From positions 50,580-114,579 of the forward strand of contig MNCI01026259.1 in the NCBI GenBank assembly GCA_015680685.1: a DNA stretch of 64,000 bases. Reading direction: 5' to 3'. Shown here piece after piece: positions 1 to 10,639 of the stretch. Under the pieces are notes generated by a model that was given only the letters and a program-made list of their open reading frames with translations, made no database searches and was not told where the DNA came from. A program made the position numbers and the translations under genes. Source of the DNA: Gnetum montanum. Lineage: Eukaryota; Streptophyta; Gnetopsida; Gnetales; Gnetaceae. Each line of letters starts with the position of its first letter. Position 1 is the first letter of the stretch.

Positions 1-541
1 AACTAGCCGTACACATTAGACCCGGGAGTTACCAAGCGCAGAATCCTGGAATACGCTACTGGGTTACCAAGCATCCAATGCTCGTAATTGAGTCGTACTC
101 ATGCATTGCGTCAAGCAGCCGATTCCTTGACTAGCCGTACACGTCCGTAGACGCTCGTAATCAAGTCGTACTTGAACGCACTAGGAAAGCAGGAAAGAAA
201 GCAATAAAACCATGTACTGCAAGGTTTATCCAATCAAGTTCGTCTTTATTACCGTACACAACTTGGGTTCAGGTTACAAGCTGCTCGAATAAAGAGCCGT
301 TCACTCTAGAACTCCTACTGCAGGCACATGGGGAAAAATTCTAACTCTGGAGTGATCAATCTGCCAAAGCTTCGCTACACTAGCCAGGATTGGGAAATGA
401 AGGGAGTGCCACCTCTTATTTATAGATATGGCGGCGGGACGCGATATCGCATACGCGATATCACAGGAGAAGACGTGATATAGCGACGGCCGCGATATCG
501 TGTATGCGATATCGCGGCGCAGTGCAAATGGCGTCTCATCA
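1..541 (-). repeat. Partial LTR of a Ty3/gypsy-like element, left window edge
   Basis: Read on the minus strand, this begins with TGATGAGACG at 541 and runs off the left edge. It has the same order of parts as the LTRs of element 1: terminal TGATGAG, a GATATC palindrome array, a TATAAATA box at 417-424, then an R/U5 part with 'tcttggtaacc'-type blocks. It also matches the plus-strand copy at 63570-64000. CpG sites are better kept than in the other copies, which suggests a younger insertion. No primer-binding site or polypurine tract is visible next to 541, so I cannot tell a 5' LTR (element lying off-window to the left) from a solo LTR. Confidence 0.7.
417..515 (-). promoter_or_regulatory. 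LTR core promoter with GATATC palindrome array
   Basis: TATAAATA (minus strand) lies at 417-424. Upstream of it on that strand are five copies of a ten-base palindrome based on GCGATATCGC, at 441-450, 455-464, 475-484, 492-501 and 506-515; the first and last are perfect. The order and spacing match the LTR promoters of element 1 and its internal promoter at 5548-5606. Confidence 0.6.
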
Positions 542-1261
542 ACTGCACACCATTTTAGCTATGGCAATAGGAAGGGTTTTATCTATTTTTGCTACACATG
601 GGAGGTATTTTCACTACGTGGGGAATTTTACCAAGCTGTGGGGTTTTGGTGCATATGGGGGTTTTTTAGTGGGGGGAAACATAGATTTTAGGGGTTTGGG
701 CTCCTAGAGGCTACACTTTGTAGCATGGGGGAAACTACAACTAGCAGTGGAGCACAGGGATGCCATGGCTCTTTTCCTCTTTTTTTTCTTCTTTTTATTT
801 TTTCACCCTAAGGTGTGGTAGTAGGGATGCCAGGGTTTTAGTGGTGACTAAGGGTGGCCTATTGTGGGGTAGGGGCTTGTCCCTACATTCTATTTTTGAA
901 AATAAATTTCTTTTATTTGGAATGGGAGAGGTTTCTATTTGCTCCTTTAGGGCTACACAAGGGAGGCTAGGTGCCACGCATAGGTAGTGCAGTGCAAGTG
1001 TGGGGGCCATAGATGCCCTTAAGCATTGTGGCATAGCTACAGAGGTTGTGACATGGCCAAAAGGGCTATGACTGTGATTGTCTATAGTGGCTTTTTTTTC
1101 TTTTTCTTTTTCTTCCAAACAAGTGTAGTGGCAAAGACATGGCTTAACACAGCAATCGGGTAACGGACAAGGTAGGGATTTGTCCTTGCATTTTTTCTCT
1201 TTTTTTTTATTTTTTTAGGATGATGGAAGTGGAGGAGGAAGAAAAGATAGGGCTTGGCAAG
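542..1261. other. Unassigned repeat-like spacer
   Basis: No coding region is supported here. The stretch holds several pyrimidine runs (around 775-802, 1089-1116 and 1189-1217). Two of them lie next to related 'tagggnttgtcc' phrases at about 867-890 and 1171-1185, so the segment may be internally duplicated repeat DNA. It separates the left-edge LTR from the 3' LTR of element 1. Confidence 0.4.
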
Positions 1262-2116
1262 TGATTAGTGGCGAGGTACCCCTACACTCAACCATACGAA
1301 TACGAGCGTTACACACACGATCCGATCAAACTTCGCACACGAACTAGCTATGGCATCTAGATAGTTAGCCTTAGGTCACAGTTTGATGTCTTTCCACCTG
1401 GACTAGTATTATCTTTGTTACATATGGTTTAGTCCATAGTGAGGTGTATGATGTGGTTTCTAATCTAACGCTGCTCCTAAAGGCAATGGAAAGTAAGATT
1501 CACTAATCTAGGAGAGAGAGGGTGAGAGAATCTAAACTAGCCTAAGTGCGATGTGCATCCGTTCCTTGATTATCCATACACATCTTGGACTTCATGCATG
1601 ACTACCACTGGGATTACCAAGCACAGATCCTAGGTACGCTACTGGGTTACCAAGTAGTCACACTTAAATGCTCATAATCAAGTCGTACTCATTTTGCGTT
1701 TAACATGAGTTTAAGGGTAAGAGAGATTAATTAGGAAAGTAGTAAATAAAAATTAACTAAATGATTAATCTAAGTGAGTGCTGCAATGGTGAAGTAATCT
1801 CACTATTTATTGCTGGTCATGTTTGTGTCCAAGTATGTTACACTCGAATAAAGGATGCCGTACAATTACATTCACCACACTGCAGGCATAAACTAGGAGG
1901 AAAAGGGTTGAGAGAAAGAAATTAAAACACTTACTAAAACTGACTTACTGACTAATTTCCTCCTAATTCATCTATCTACCTCTCATTTATAGATGAGGAG
2001 ATAAGTTGTGATATTGCGTATGGAATATCATGGTCGGGATGCGATATCGTGGATGCAATATTGTGGCCGCAATATCGAGTACACGATATCGCGATCGCCC
2101 AAATGACGACTCATCA
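1262..2116 (-). repeat. 3' LTR of element 1
   Basis: On the minus strand it runs from TGATGAGTCG at 2116 to ...CACTAATCA at 1262. It aligns along its length with 9139-9966. The ends form a short inverted repeat (TGATGAGT / ACTCATCA, one base decayed). No primer-binding site follows at the low-coordinate end, as expected for a 3' LTR. Confidence 0.82.
1985..2092 (-). promoter_or_regulatory. LTR promoter and GATATC array in the 3' LTR of element 1
   Basis: A TATA-like CTATAAATGAG lies at about 1982-1992. Upstream of it on the minus strand are about six GATATC-type palindromes between 2008 and 2092, for example at 2041-2050 and 2082-2092. Several show C-to-T decay (gcaatatt). Confidence 0.5.
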
Positions 2117-2280
2117 TACCCCCATGACTGAATGAAAAATTTTCCTCGAGTTATAGCGATTACATAGTGGATAGGTATGGGATTATTAGATGGTGAAAAT
2201 TGGATTATGCCGCACTATGGAATGAAAAAAAACAAAGACACAACATAAAGAATGTGTTACAAGTACAAAATTTGTGGAGC

Positions 2281-5066
2281 TCATGTAGTTCCTAGTGGTG
2301 GTGGCTCCTCCATTGGTGCTTTCCCTTTGTCTTATGCTCTAGGTTTTGAGACTTGATGACGTTGGAGTATGGCTTGGAGTGTCTCCTCTTTAGTCTGAGG
2401 GTCTTGTGCCATCCATGCTAATGTTATGATGTTTGATGGAGTCAGCACTTCCCATGGACAGGGTAGTTGCGGAAACATTTGATTGGCCTTGACATACCAA
2501 GCTGCAAATACTCATCGTTCCTCCTAGTAGGCTTTGGCTTTATCTTTGTATTCTTGGAAATATGCTAGCCATCAAGCCAAATCTACTGTGACATCTTTTT
2601 GGCCTTGGTAGCTTACCTTCACCACCTCAAGTTTAGAATTCACGATCTCCAATTTTTCTAATAACTTGCATTCTACAAATTCTGCTTCATATTTAACATA
2701 GGTGGTTGCTACCTATTGCTCAAGCTCTATCCTTGGGCGCCTTGCTATTAACATGGAAAGGTTGGCATACCGCAATTTTGCCAACTCCATGTATTCTATC
2801 AGATCCTGAATCTGTAAGTCCCGGTTCTTAACTTCCACTTGGTGGGAAAATGCATATGTGTCCAATATTGCCCGCTAGTCAGTGTGTTGAGCACTGATAG
2901 CATTAATGTGGGCCTTGTCCATATGGATCTCCTTCTTAAGGATTTTTTTGTACATTCCCACCTGGTCTTGGAAGTGCTCCTTCATCTTTTCATGCCATTT
3001 AGCCTCATTTTATCATGCGCTTGTTTCAATAACTATCTTTTGGTGAATTACACGTACCTCCTCCATTGAGAGGGTTCGATTCTCCTTGGCTAAATAGCTT
3101 ATGTCTTGGTTGACATTGATGAATTGTTCTCACAACTGATGGAAGTGTTCTTCGAGAACATTCTTTTACTTTTCAACAGAGGTCAATCGAAGGTTGTCGA
3201 CAATAAGCTATTTATTTTCTTCCTGTAAGGCATTGAGTGCTTTGAGATGTGCATGAGTTTGTGCCTGTGCTGTAGAGGCATCCCAAATAGCCTTCTCCTT
3301 TTCTTTAGGCATCTTTTTATTATCTATGATTAGCTTGGTTAGTTGCTCAATTTTGAAATTATCTAGCTGGTCTATGGGAATAAATTGCAAAGGGTCCTGC
3401 TGTGCTGCTTGTAGGGCCACGAGCTGCTCTTGTAATTTCTACACTTCTGCTTCAACATGCTCAGCCCTCACTTCTGCTAAGACCAGCTTCCCCTTTGTGG
3501 AAATGAGGTCTGACTAAATTGCCATAACATCTTGAGGGATATCAAATAGAGACGTCATTACTTGTCCTATTTGTAGCAATCAATCAAGCGCATCCTCATG
3601 TTCCACAGGAGTCATTGAGGTTCTGGCCAAATTTTGAGCATCCATACTCCTGTGAGATCTACCGGTGGCACAATAGGTACATTGAATGATTCTTTGATGT
3701 GATTTGTGACCACTTCTGCAACTCCTACGACATCCTAGTATTTCATGACCACCACAGTGGCCCCTTCACCAATTTCTAATTGCACTTGGAAAGATGTCGT
3801 GTTTCCTGAGATTTGTTGTGACCAACTACTTTCCCCTTCTTCTGTATGAATAGACACTTTGCCCCTTGTACAATCCAAAGAAACTATGGGTTGTATGGCA
3901 TGATCAATGACATGGAAGAGATTTGCGTCATCATGACTTCTCCAACTAACCGTCTCAACAATGACCCTGAGATGGCTCATCGACAGTCTATAGTCTTGTG
4001 GCAGCAGTAGTTGATCCTGGCCTATGCTAGGCCCTGCTTCCTATTGTTGGCTGGGTCCTATACTTGGAGGTTGGCTAGGTCCTGTAAGTTGAGTTGCAAT
4101 TGGTCCAGCTATCTATTCTTCTTCTTCTTCTGGTCCCAGTGTCTCACCAGTGATTTTCCTTGCAGCTGGTGGCTTTAATAGTTCAGCGTAGGAAGCATTT
4201 TGGGCTTTTCAAAGGACATCATTGGTGTACCCCCGGATACCAACATGTTGGCAAAGCTTTCTAATAAGTTAGGGATAGGGCAACACCATCTTCCCTGTCT
4301 TCTGTTCCTCGAACTGCCTCAGGATCTCCGTTAAATATAGATGGGGTGGGTTAACATTAACCTTTCCCATCAGCACTGCACATCCTCTTTTCACATACAT
4401 TGATATTCTTTTTAAGCCCTTCATGGGGAAGAGGTGATAAGTTCCAATTTTGAAGTAGATCATCTCTTCCATCATCAACTCACCAAATGTTTTATCTCTA
4501 CCATACACCCTTTCCAACCAATCCTGTCATACATCAGGGTCAAAATGGGTGGATAACTGAGCAACCTTGGGTCTTGTATTTGGAAGGTTTAATACTTCTG
4601 AAATGGCCTATGTGGAGAAATCGACTGTCACACCACAAATATTAATGGTGGTGCCTTGCTCTCTGTTGTGCCAGAATTGGTATGTCTCCCCTAGGTACCA
4701 CGCACCGCTTTTGGAGAGGGTAGGCCATAAGGGAGACCCTTTGAGGTGACCCCTAATAGCTTTAGGAGCGAACTCTTCAAAAGATTCAAATTTTAATTCC
4801 ACAATCACTGTAGCAAATGTGGAATTTTCATGGATGGCCTGAACACAATCTTGGGGCAACATGAGATGTTGTCCCTATTCAGGCACTGTTGCAACTCCTC
4901 CTTCTGCCTGCCTAGACTATACAGTAAGAGGGTCCTCTTGATGAATACTAAATGATTGTTCCTCCTATTTTGTATGTTTTCTAGCAGAATCTTGTCTTCC
5001 ACCTCTCCTAGGTCATTTTCTTCCACCTTGAGCAGGACCTTCCTTTTGTCCATGTTTCGGGGCCAT
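2281..5066 (-). pseudogene. Accessory ORF of element 1 (not gag or pol), decayed
   Basis: This is a roughly 928-codon reading frame with several stops and frameshifts, placed between the pol position and the 3' LTR. ATG at 5066 is chosen because it is preceded by a splice-acceptor-like tgtag and begins MAPK, as the homologous ORF of element C does at 45133. The last residues end PPPLGTT before a TGA at 2281-2283. About 4862-4250 encodes a globular part (WPTLSKSGAWYLGETYQFW, then INICGVTVDFS and LVLNLPNT-like text, then a helical stretch). Its layout resembles the 'putative plant transposon protein' domain often found with plant retroelements; this is my inference. From about 3500 to 2600 the translation is rich in K, E, Q and A with heptad-like spacing, probably a coiled coil. 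I see no enzyme motif or envelope features. It has its own upstream promoter-like region at 5548-5606. Confidence 0.6.
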
Positions 5067-5547
5067 CTACAATCACACGGGGCCAAGCGTTAGTAAGGTT
5101 GTTTTTGAATTTAAGTTATACCTTACTGCTTACCTTAATTAATTAATTTATTTTATCTTCGTGTGATATTTCCTAAAAGATTATAATAATGAGTCCATTT
5201 TACTTAGGTGGTTTCCAATTTTAATTTCCCGGTGTACCTAAAGGATCAAATGATTTTTTTTGGCACATTTCATTCTTAATTTACAACTAATTACCCTTAA
5301 TAATGTTGTTTGGATGATGATAAATTCCAAAAATGTTAGGTGTTATTCGGTAGGTGTCCTCCCCCACAACTAAGCTGAACACTCCAGGTTCAAGCAGGTT
5401 CAGACAAAATGAAAATTGGAGTACCAGCGAGCGAGATATAAGTAGACAAATAAGGGTCATACAATCGCAAGTCATAGAGAAAAAAAATTCAAAAATTCCC
5501 CCATGTGAATTGTGAAAAATGATGCCAAGTGTTGCAGGAGGGTCGGC

Positions 5548-5606
5548 TATTTATAGGTTTTGGGGATGCAATATCACATACGATACATCGCGTACACGAT
5601 ATCATA
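5548..5606 (-). promoter_or_regulatory. Internal promoter-like region of the accessory ORF, copying the LTR motif
   Basis: TATAAATA on the minus strand at 5548-5555 is preceded, on that strand, by GATATC-type sites: gcaatatcac at about 5568-5577, acgatacatcgc at 5580-5592 and acgatatcat at about 5597-5606. The same TATA-plus-array layout occurs in each LTR of this family. The accessory ORF starts about 480 bp downstream, after an acceptor-like tgtag, so a 5'-untranslated intron is likely. Confidence 0.55.
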
Positions 5607-5609
5607 GCC

Positions 5610-7008
5610 CTAGTGACATTGGGCACTATAAAAATACCAAATCTTTTAGGGTTTTTCTTGAAATCAACGTTGTAACTTAGGAAATTAGGCTATTGTTAAG
5701 GGGTTTGAAGGTAATTAGATGGTTTTGAAGGCACGAATAATGATCTGTGGGTTTTATCAATGAGGACCTTGGGTGGTAACTAAGAGAAAAAGGTCATGTA
5801 ATGGTACATAGGAACGTTAATTCGGAGGGATAATAATAGGCAAAGAAAATCGTTTGAAAATTATGCTGAGGGTAAGAAATGGTGTGTGTGTGAGCTATGT
5901 CATAAGTGATAATTACAAAAGATTACACAATTGGGTCCTCCCCAAAGCAAGTTTCAACCTATAATGCCCTTGTGTAACCACACTTAAAAGTATCCATGGG
6001 CACTAGAAGGGTTAAATGTAATCCACACTAATTCCACAAAACACGCACATGTAATTATCACCAGAATGAGGTAAAAATTCTATGTTACCCATGACACAAG
6101 CTACAATTACATGAACAGTGAGATCAAACAAACTATAGAAATGAATTGTAGAGATTGAGACATGAGGTAACTGACCCAGGGCACAGTGAATCTTGCGTGA
6201 AAAAGCATGATTAGCATGTCATTAACCTGTTGTTCCAAGATCAGGACCAAGTCCATTCCTCTAATCAGTGACACCGCATTGTTTCATCCCATGATGATCG
6301 ACTATGAGAGCACCAAAACAACAAGGTGTACGAACACTTGGCATTTTATTCAAGGGAGGAGTGATTTTTGCTTTGTGGCACTTTTCTCTTCTTTTTCTTT
6401 TCTTCTTTCTCTTTCTTCTCTTTTATTTTTCAATTGGTAAATCCAGAGAAGCTGCCCACCTTTAGGCATGGGTGCATGTCTTTCTAGTGGGACCCCCTAG
6501 AACAACATTGGATTTTTGAGTGCCCTTTTGATTACTCTTACTCCCATTTTTTGTTAAATCTACAAGGATCTTAGTACAACCACGTTGCATGATAACTCCC
6601 ACAAACATCACCACAAAGAATCCGCAAGTCCCCTTGATGTCACACCCTAATCATTCCCTCTTGGTCCATCCTTTTTCATTCTGGGTACAATGAGCACAAA
6701 ATTAATTTTAAGTTTTTACAAATGTTAAGAATATCACTGTACCCTTGAACAAAACCTCTTATTTGTAGAATGGATGAGTGGGTGTAATGGGCTCACTATC
6801 CACATAATTGATCACTCGAGACTCCATAACATAGAATACACCTCAACCAATGATCCACATTAGTGTTTTATTCATAGATGAGATTACTTACAAAAGCGTA
6901 AAAAGATAAAAAGACAAAATAATAAAATAAGAAATTGAAAATCGAAAAATTGGAAAACAAAAAGTTGTAAAATTAAAGAAAATAAAAAATGGTTATTAAT
7001 ATTTCTTG
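5610..7008 (-). other. Non-coding stretch of element 1 between gag and accessory promoter
   Basis: No reading frame is supported. The A-rich part at 6860-7000 and the text near 6455-6640 resemble 46340-47075 of element C, which follows integrase there. Elements 1 and C therefore share this post-pol spacer, although element 1 has no pol in front of it. Confidence 0.5.
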
Positions 7009-8997
7009 TTATTGGAATGGGGGATATCCCCCATAACTAAATAGTTGAGCATGGCAAGGATTAATAAGTGGAAGATGAGGACCCTTGCATGTTGGAAATA
7101 TTGAAACCCGATCATACTTACCCCATCGGGGTTCACACACTTGATTGTAGTAAGCATAGTGGGGTAGTTTGTAAGATGTGGTTCTTGGGTAAAGAGTTGG
7201 CCCACTATGATGTTTGAGACTAGAAGATGGTATGCAAGGATCGGGTTGTCGCTTTCCATGCCTGTGTTCATTGGGCCGTATGATTGTTGGAGTGTGAGTT
7301 GGTGGCCCTGTTGAAGTAACATGAGGCATTGGGTTCAAAGATAAGGGTGCACCAAAGTGTTGGACTTGTGTTGAGTTGGAGGATGCAGTGGCCTCAGAAT
7401 TGTGTTCTCCCTTCCTAGGGTCATTTCTAAAGAAGGGACACCTTCGATGTTGCTGAGGTTTCTCACTGCTATTGGAAGTAGTAGCACAAGTAATGTTTGT
7501 GGGTTGTTGTTGTGGTGCAGACACCTTAGGAATACCTGGTGGTGATGTAGAAGGAGGAAAAAAATGAGAATGTTGAAATTGAGGAGCAGTGTAAGGTACA
7601 AAAGGTGGTGGTTTTGTTGAAGGCATGGGCTGATAGTATCAAGGAGAATGATAATGCGGTGAGATAGAGTATGTTGACCCAGTTGGGAAAATAGGATGTT
7701 GAACAAGATAAGCATTTGGATTCGGATGATATGAAGGGTGTCTCCAGTTTAGGGGTGGTCTCCCCCACGATTGGGATTGTTGCTACTATGATCGAACATA
7801 GTATCTCTATACGAACTCTAGATGTAACGTGTTTCCCCAATGCTCATGTAAATGTAACAATATTGGGCATTGGCCCTTGGGGTGATCATATAAGCATATG
7901 TTGCATTCATACGTATGATTGGCAGTTGAGCTCTTATTTTTCTTATCCCTTCTTTCTAAATGACTACTGATACTTTGTCTTGTTTCTTGGGTTGTCAAAA
8001 CTGTATCTCCAACAATATTGATAAATTCTCCACACTTTTGATACATCCATTCCAACATCTTATTAATCTTTTCCTCGACTTCTTCTAATGATTTTTGTAT
8101 TGGCAAAGATTATTCTTTCTCCTTGTGATAAGTTGATTTCTCCTTTTTATGATCTTGGACCTTTGTTGAGTTGAGATTTTGGTCCTATTGATGTTTTTCA
8201 ACACTCCCCCATCTAGTCATTTCTCCTTCTTCTTTTGCTACCTTCTTAACAAGCTCTTAGACTTGATGGGTTCGTAGTTCGTATAGTTGACCTTAGGCAT
8301 ACATCCCTAGGATTTCTCTTGTTGCATCATGAAGCCCATCAATGATATGATACATTAGCCTTTCCTCGAAAAATCCATGGCTTGGGCAACTATTTAATAG
8401 TGCATAATATCTTTCTAAGGCCATGTCCAAGGGTTCATGTTTTGCTTGTTTCCACTCTTGGATTTGTTTCCTTAGGGCGGACACTCTTGCATAGGTTTGA
8501 TATCTTTTGTTAAATAGTTCTACCATTGTTGGCCAACGTCATATTGAATTTGGTTTTCACGATCTATACTATACTTTTGCTTGACCAACGAGTGTCATAG
8601 GGAAGAGCTTGAGTTTTTGCCAACCATTATCAATGTTGTTCCATGCACAAGCATCATAGAAGGCTTATAAATGTTGATGTCGATCTAATTCATAGCCTCT
8701 TGAAAAATTAGGAAAGTTGTTTAAATTGAGCCTGGGTAGATAGCTCTCTTTACGATGCCTACAGGAGATTCAAACGGCCTCTTGTATTTACATTAGGCTT
8801 TTAGTGGCCAGTAGGGGTTCATCGTCATCAGGTAAGTTATGCTTACGTGCATTGGGATGACATTGATTTCATTTATGTTTATAGGAAACCCCCACCTTGG
8901 GTTGCATACTCCAATCTTCATTGTCATATAATTCGTTGGTTCTCCAATGAACTTCCTCACTAGGTGTGGCATTATTATAGTCTTGTAGGAGAGGCAT
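7009..8997 (-). pseudogene. Gag of element 1 (Athila-like), decayed
   Basis: The frame from ATG 8997 (MPLLQDYNN) to the stop at 7009 is about 660 codons with scattered TAG/TGA stops. The capsid-like part at 8526-8293 reads SALRKQIQEWKQAKHEPLD, then LLNSCPSHGF and a helical segment. This matches the retrotransposon gag pattern of Athila-type elements (basic-hydrophobic helix, CP-H). A short Cys/His cluster, CNICLYDHPKGQC (about 7880-7920), has C-X2-C-X3-H-X4-C spacing, close to a nucleocapsid zinc knuckle. The tail at 7626-7009 is rich in Pro, His, Ser and Gln. The frame ends without continuing into protease. Gag would form the particle that packages element RNA. Confidence 0.68.
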
Positions 8998-9119
8998 GGT
9001 TGTGAGATTGTGTGTGAATTTGTATGTGATTTTTTATAATTATTTCTTTCTAAAAGATATATCGTTAATTTCTTAACAGTGACCTTGTATGATATAACTA
9101 ATCTAGATAACTAGCACCA

Positions 9120-9137
9120 TCCCTAGCAACAGTGCCA
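9120..9137 (-). other. Primer-binding site of element 1
   Basis: The minus strand reads TGGCACTGTTGCTAGGGA directly after the 5' LTR. It is close to the tRNA-Asp-type site common in plant Athila elements (TGGCGCCGTTGCCGGGGA), with changes that look like C-to-T decay. It fixes the element's orientation and the inner LTR edge. Confidence 0.7.
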
Positions 9138-9138
9138 A

Positions 9139-9966
9139 TGATGAGTGGCGAGGTACCCCTACACTCAACCATACAAATACGAGCGTTACACATGTGATCT
9201 GGTTGAACTCCGCAGACAAACTAGTTGTGGTATCTAGATAGTTAGCCTTAGGTCACAGTTTGTTGTCTTCCCACCTAGACTAGTATTATCTTTGTCATGT
9301 ATGGTTTAGTCTAGAGTGAGGTGTATGATGTGGTTTCTAATCTAACACTACTCTTGAAGGCAATGAAAAGTAAGATTCACTAATCTAGGAGATAGTATGT
9401 GAGAGAATATAAACTAGCCTAAGTGCGATGAGCATCCGTTCCTCGATTATCCTTACACATCTTGAACTTCATGCACAACCACCACTGGGATTACCAAATG
9501 CAAATCCTAGGTATGCTACTAGGTTACCAAGTAGTCACACTTAAATGCTCATAATCAAGTCATACTCATTCCGCATTTAACATGAGTTTAAGAGTGAGAG
9601 AGATTAATTAGGAAAGTAGTAAATAACAGTTAATTAAATGATTAATCTAAGTGAGTGTTGCAATAATGAAGTAATCTCGATCTTTATTGTTGGTCATGTG
9701 CATGTCCAAGTATGTCACACTCGAATAAAGGATGCCGTACAATTACATCCACCACATTGCAGGCATACATTGGGAGGAAAAGGGTTGAGAGAAAGAAATT
9801 AAAACACTTAACTAAAACTGACTTACTAACTAATTTATTCCTAATTCATTTGTCTACCTCTTATTTATAGATGAGGAGATAGGCTATGATATCGCGTATG
9901 TGATATCATGGTTGGGCTGTGATATCATAGCCATGATATCATGGTCACCCAAATGATGACTCATTA
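9139..9966 (-). repeat. 5' LTR of element 1
   Basis: It runs from 9966 (decayed TAATGAGTCATC) to ...CACTCATCA at 9139 on the minus strand and is followed by the primer-binding site. The TATAAATA box is at 9862-9869. Its outer edge abuts element E, whose accessory-ORF intron begins nearby. Confidence 0.82.
9862..9945 (-). promoter_or_regulatory. 5' LTR promoter of element 1 with GATATC array
   Basis: TATAAATA lies at 9862-9869 (minus). About four GATATC-centred sites lie upstream, near 9888, 9900, 9920 and 9933. Several read gtgatatcat, consistent with loss of the flanking CpGs. Confidence 0.55.
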
Positions 9967-10203
9967 GTAGGCACAATGGATGCAATAATGCAGCGTAGTG
10001 TGTAGTAGGGTGTAGGCACAATGCATGGTGGGAAATAGGGAAGCAAGGCAGCAATGCATGGAAACTATGTTCTCCACTAGCACGACCAAGACTATGCTCT
10101 TCACATCTTGAAAGCATAGGTGCCATCAAGTGTTTGACAAAATTTTCACCTCGCCTAATGTTTTTCAAAATGTGTTTGCCCAAAAAGTTCATTTTTTGAG
10201 GAC

Positions 10204-10345
10204 TATGCTTTGTAGAGAGTGTAGTTGGAAGTTAGAAAAATTCATAGTTTGGGATTATGCTTTCTACTGAGGCAATCGAGAGTTAAAAAATTTTTGTAAT
10301 TTTTTGGATTACACTCTCCACTGAGGTAGCCCAGAGTTAGAAATG
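10204..10345. repeat. Palindromic motif cluster upstream of accessory ORF (element E)
   Basis: Three imperfect inverted repeats lie here: actatgct...agtgtagt at about 10202-10226, attatgctttctactgag at about 10255-10270, and attacactctccactgagg at about 10308-10326. They have the same ctatgctctcc/ctacactctcc core as the element E LTR (19700-20350). Element B has comparable sites at 34605-34795, inside the presumed first intron of the same ORF. Confidence 0.45.
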
Positions 10346-10639
10346 TTTTGCCAAAATTTGCTAAACTATGCATGATGCTAGACTTGCAAAATGTAGTGCT
10401 TGCAAAAATCTTGTAAACTATGATTGATGTTAGACCTACAAAATGTAGTGCTAAGCTTATGAAAACGTGTTGTACCCTAGTGAGTATTAGGCATGTTAAA
10501 TGTATTAGTTGATATCCTATACTCATGGGGCCCCAGATTACATTGCCAAGATTAGGATTTTCTTCTTTGTTATTCCATGTTGCATGGTGCATATTTTGCT
10601 AACTTATCTTAATAATTTAATGCCAAAATTTGCATCTAT

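Larger units (their letters stand above)
1262..9966 (-). mobile_element. Element 1: Athila-like LTR retrotransposon lacking pol
   Basis: This is a full-length LTR element on the minus strand: 5' LTR 9139-9966, primer-binding site 9120-9137, gag 8997-7009, a non-coding stretch, an internal promoter at 5548-5606, an accessory ORF 5066-2281, a short purine-rich tract and the 3' LTR 1262-2116. No protease, RT, RNase H or integrase is visible, so it could only have moved with enzymes from a relative such as element C. Athila affinity rests on the gag motif pattern, the tRNA-Asp-like primer site and homology to C. The presumed target duplications (gcaag at 1257-1261, gtagg at 9967-9971) agree at only three of five bases, so the flanks may have decayed or recombined. 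By eye the two LTRs differ at roughly one base in ten, mostly transitions. Confidence 0.8.

Noticed and set aside
2281-5066. Accessory ORF as an envelope-like gene
   Set aside because: Its position after pol matches the env-like ORF of Athila elements, but I see no signal peptide, no transmembrane anchor and no cysteine pattern; a coiled-coil tail is present instead.
7335-7840. Hydrophobic minus-strand ORFs of 104-126 codons
   Set aside because: Out-of-frame shadows of the Pro/His-rich gag tail of element 1.
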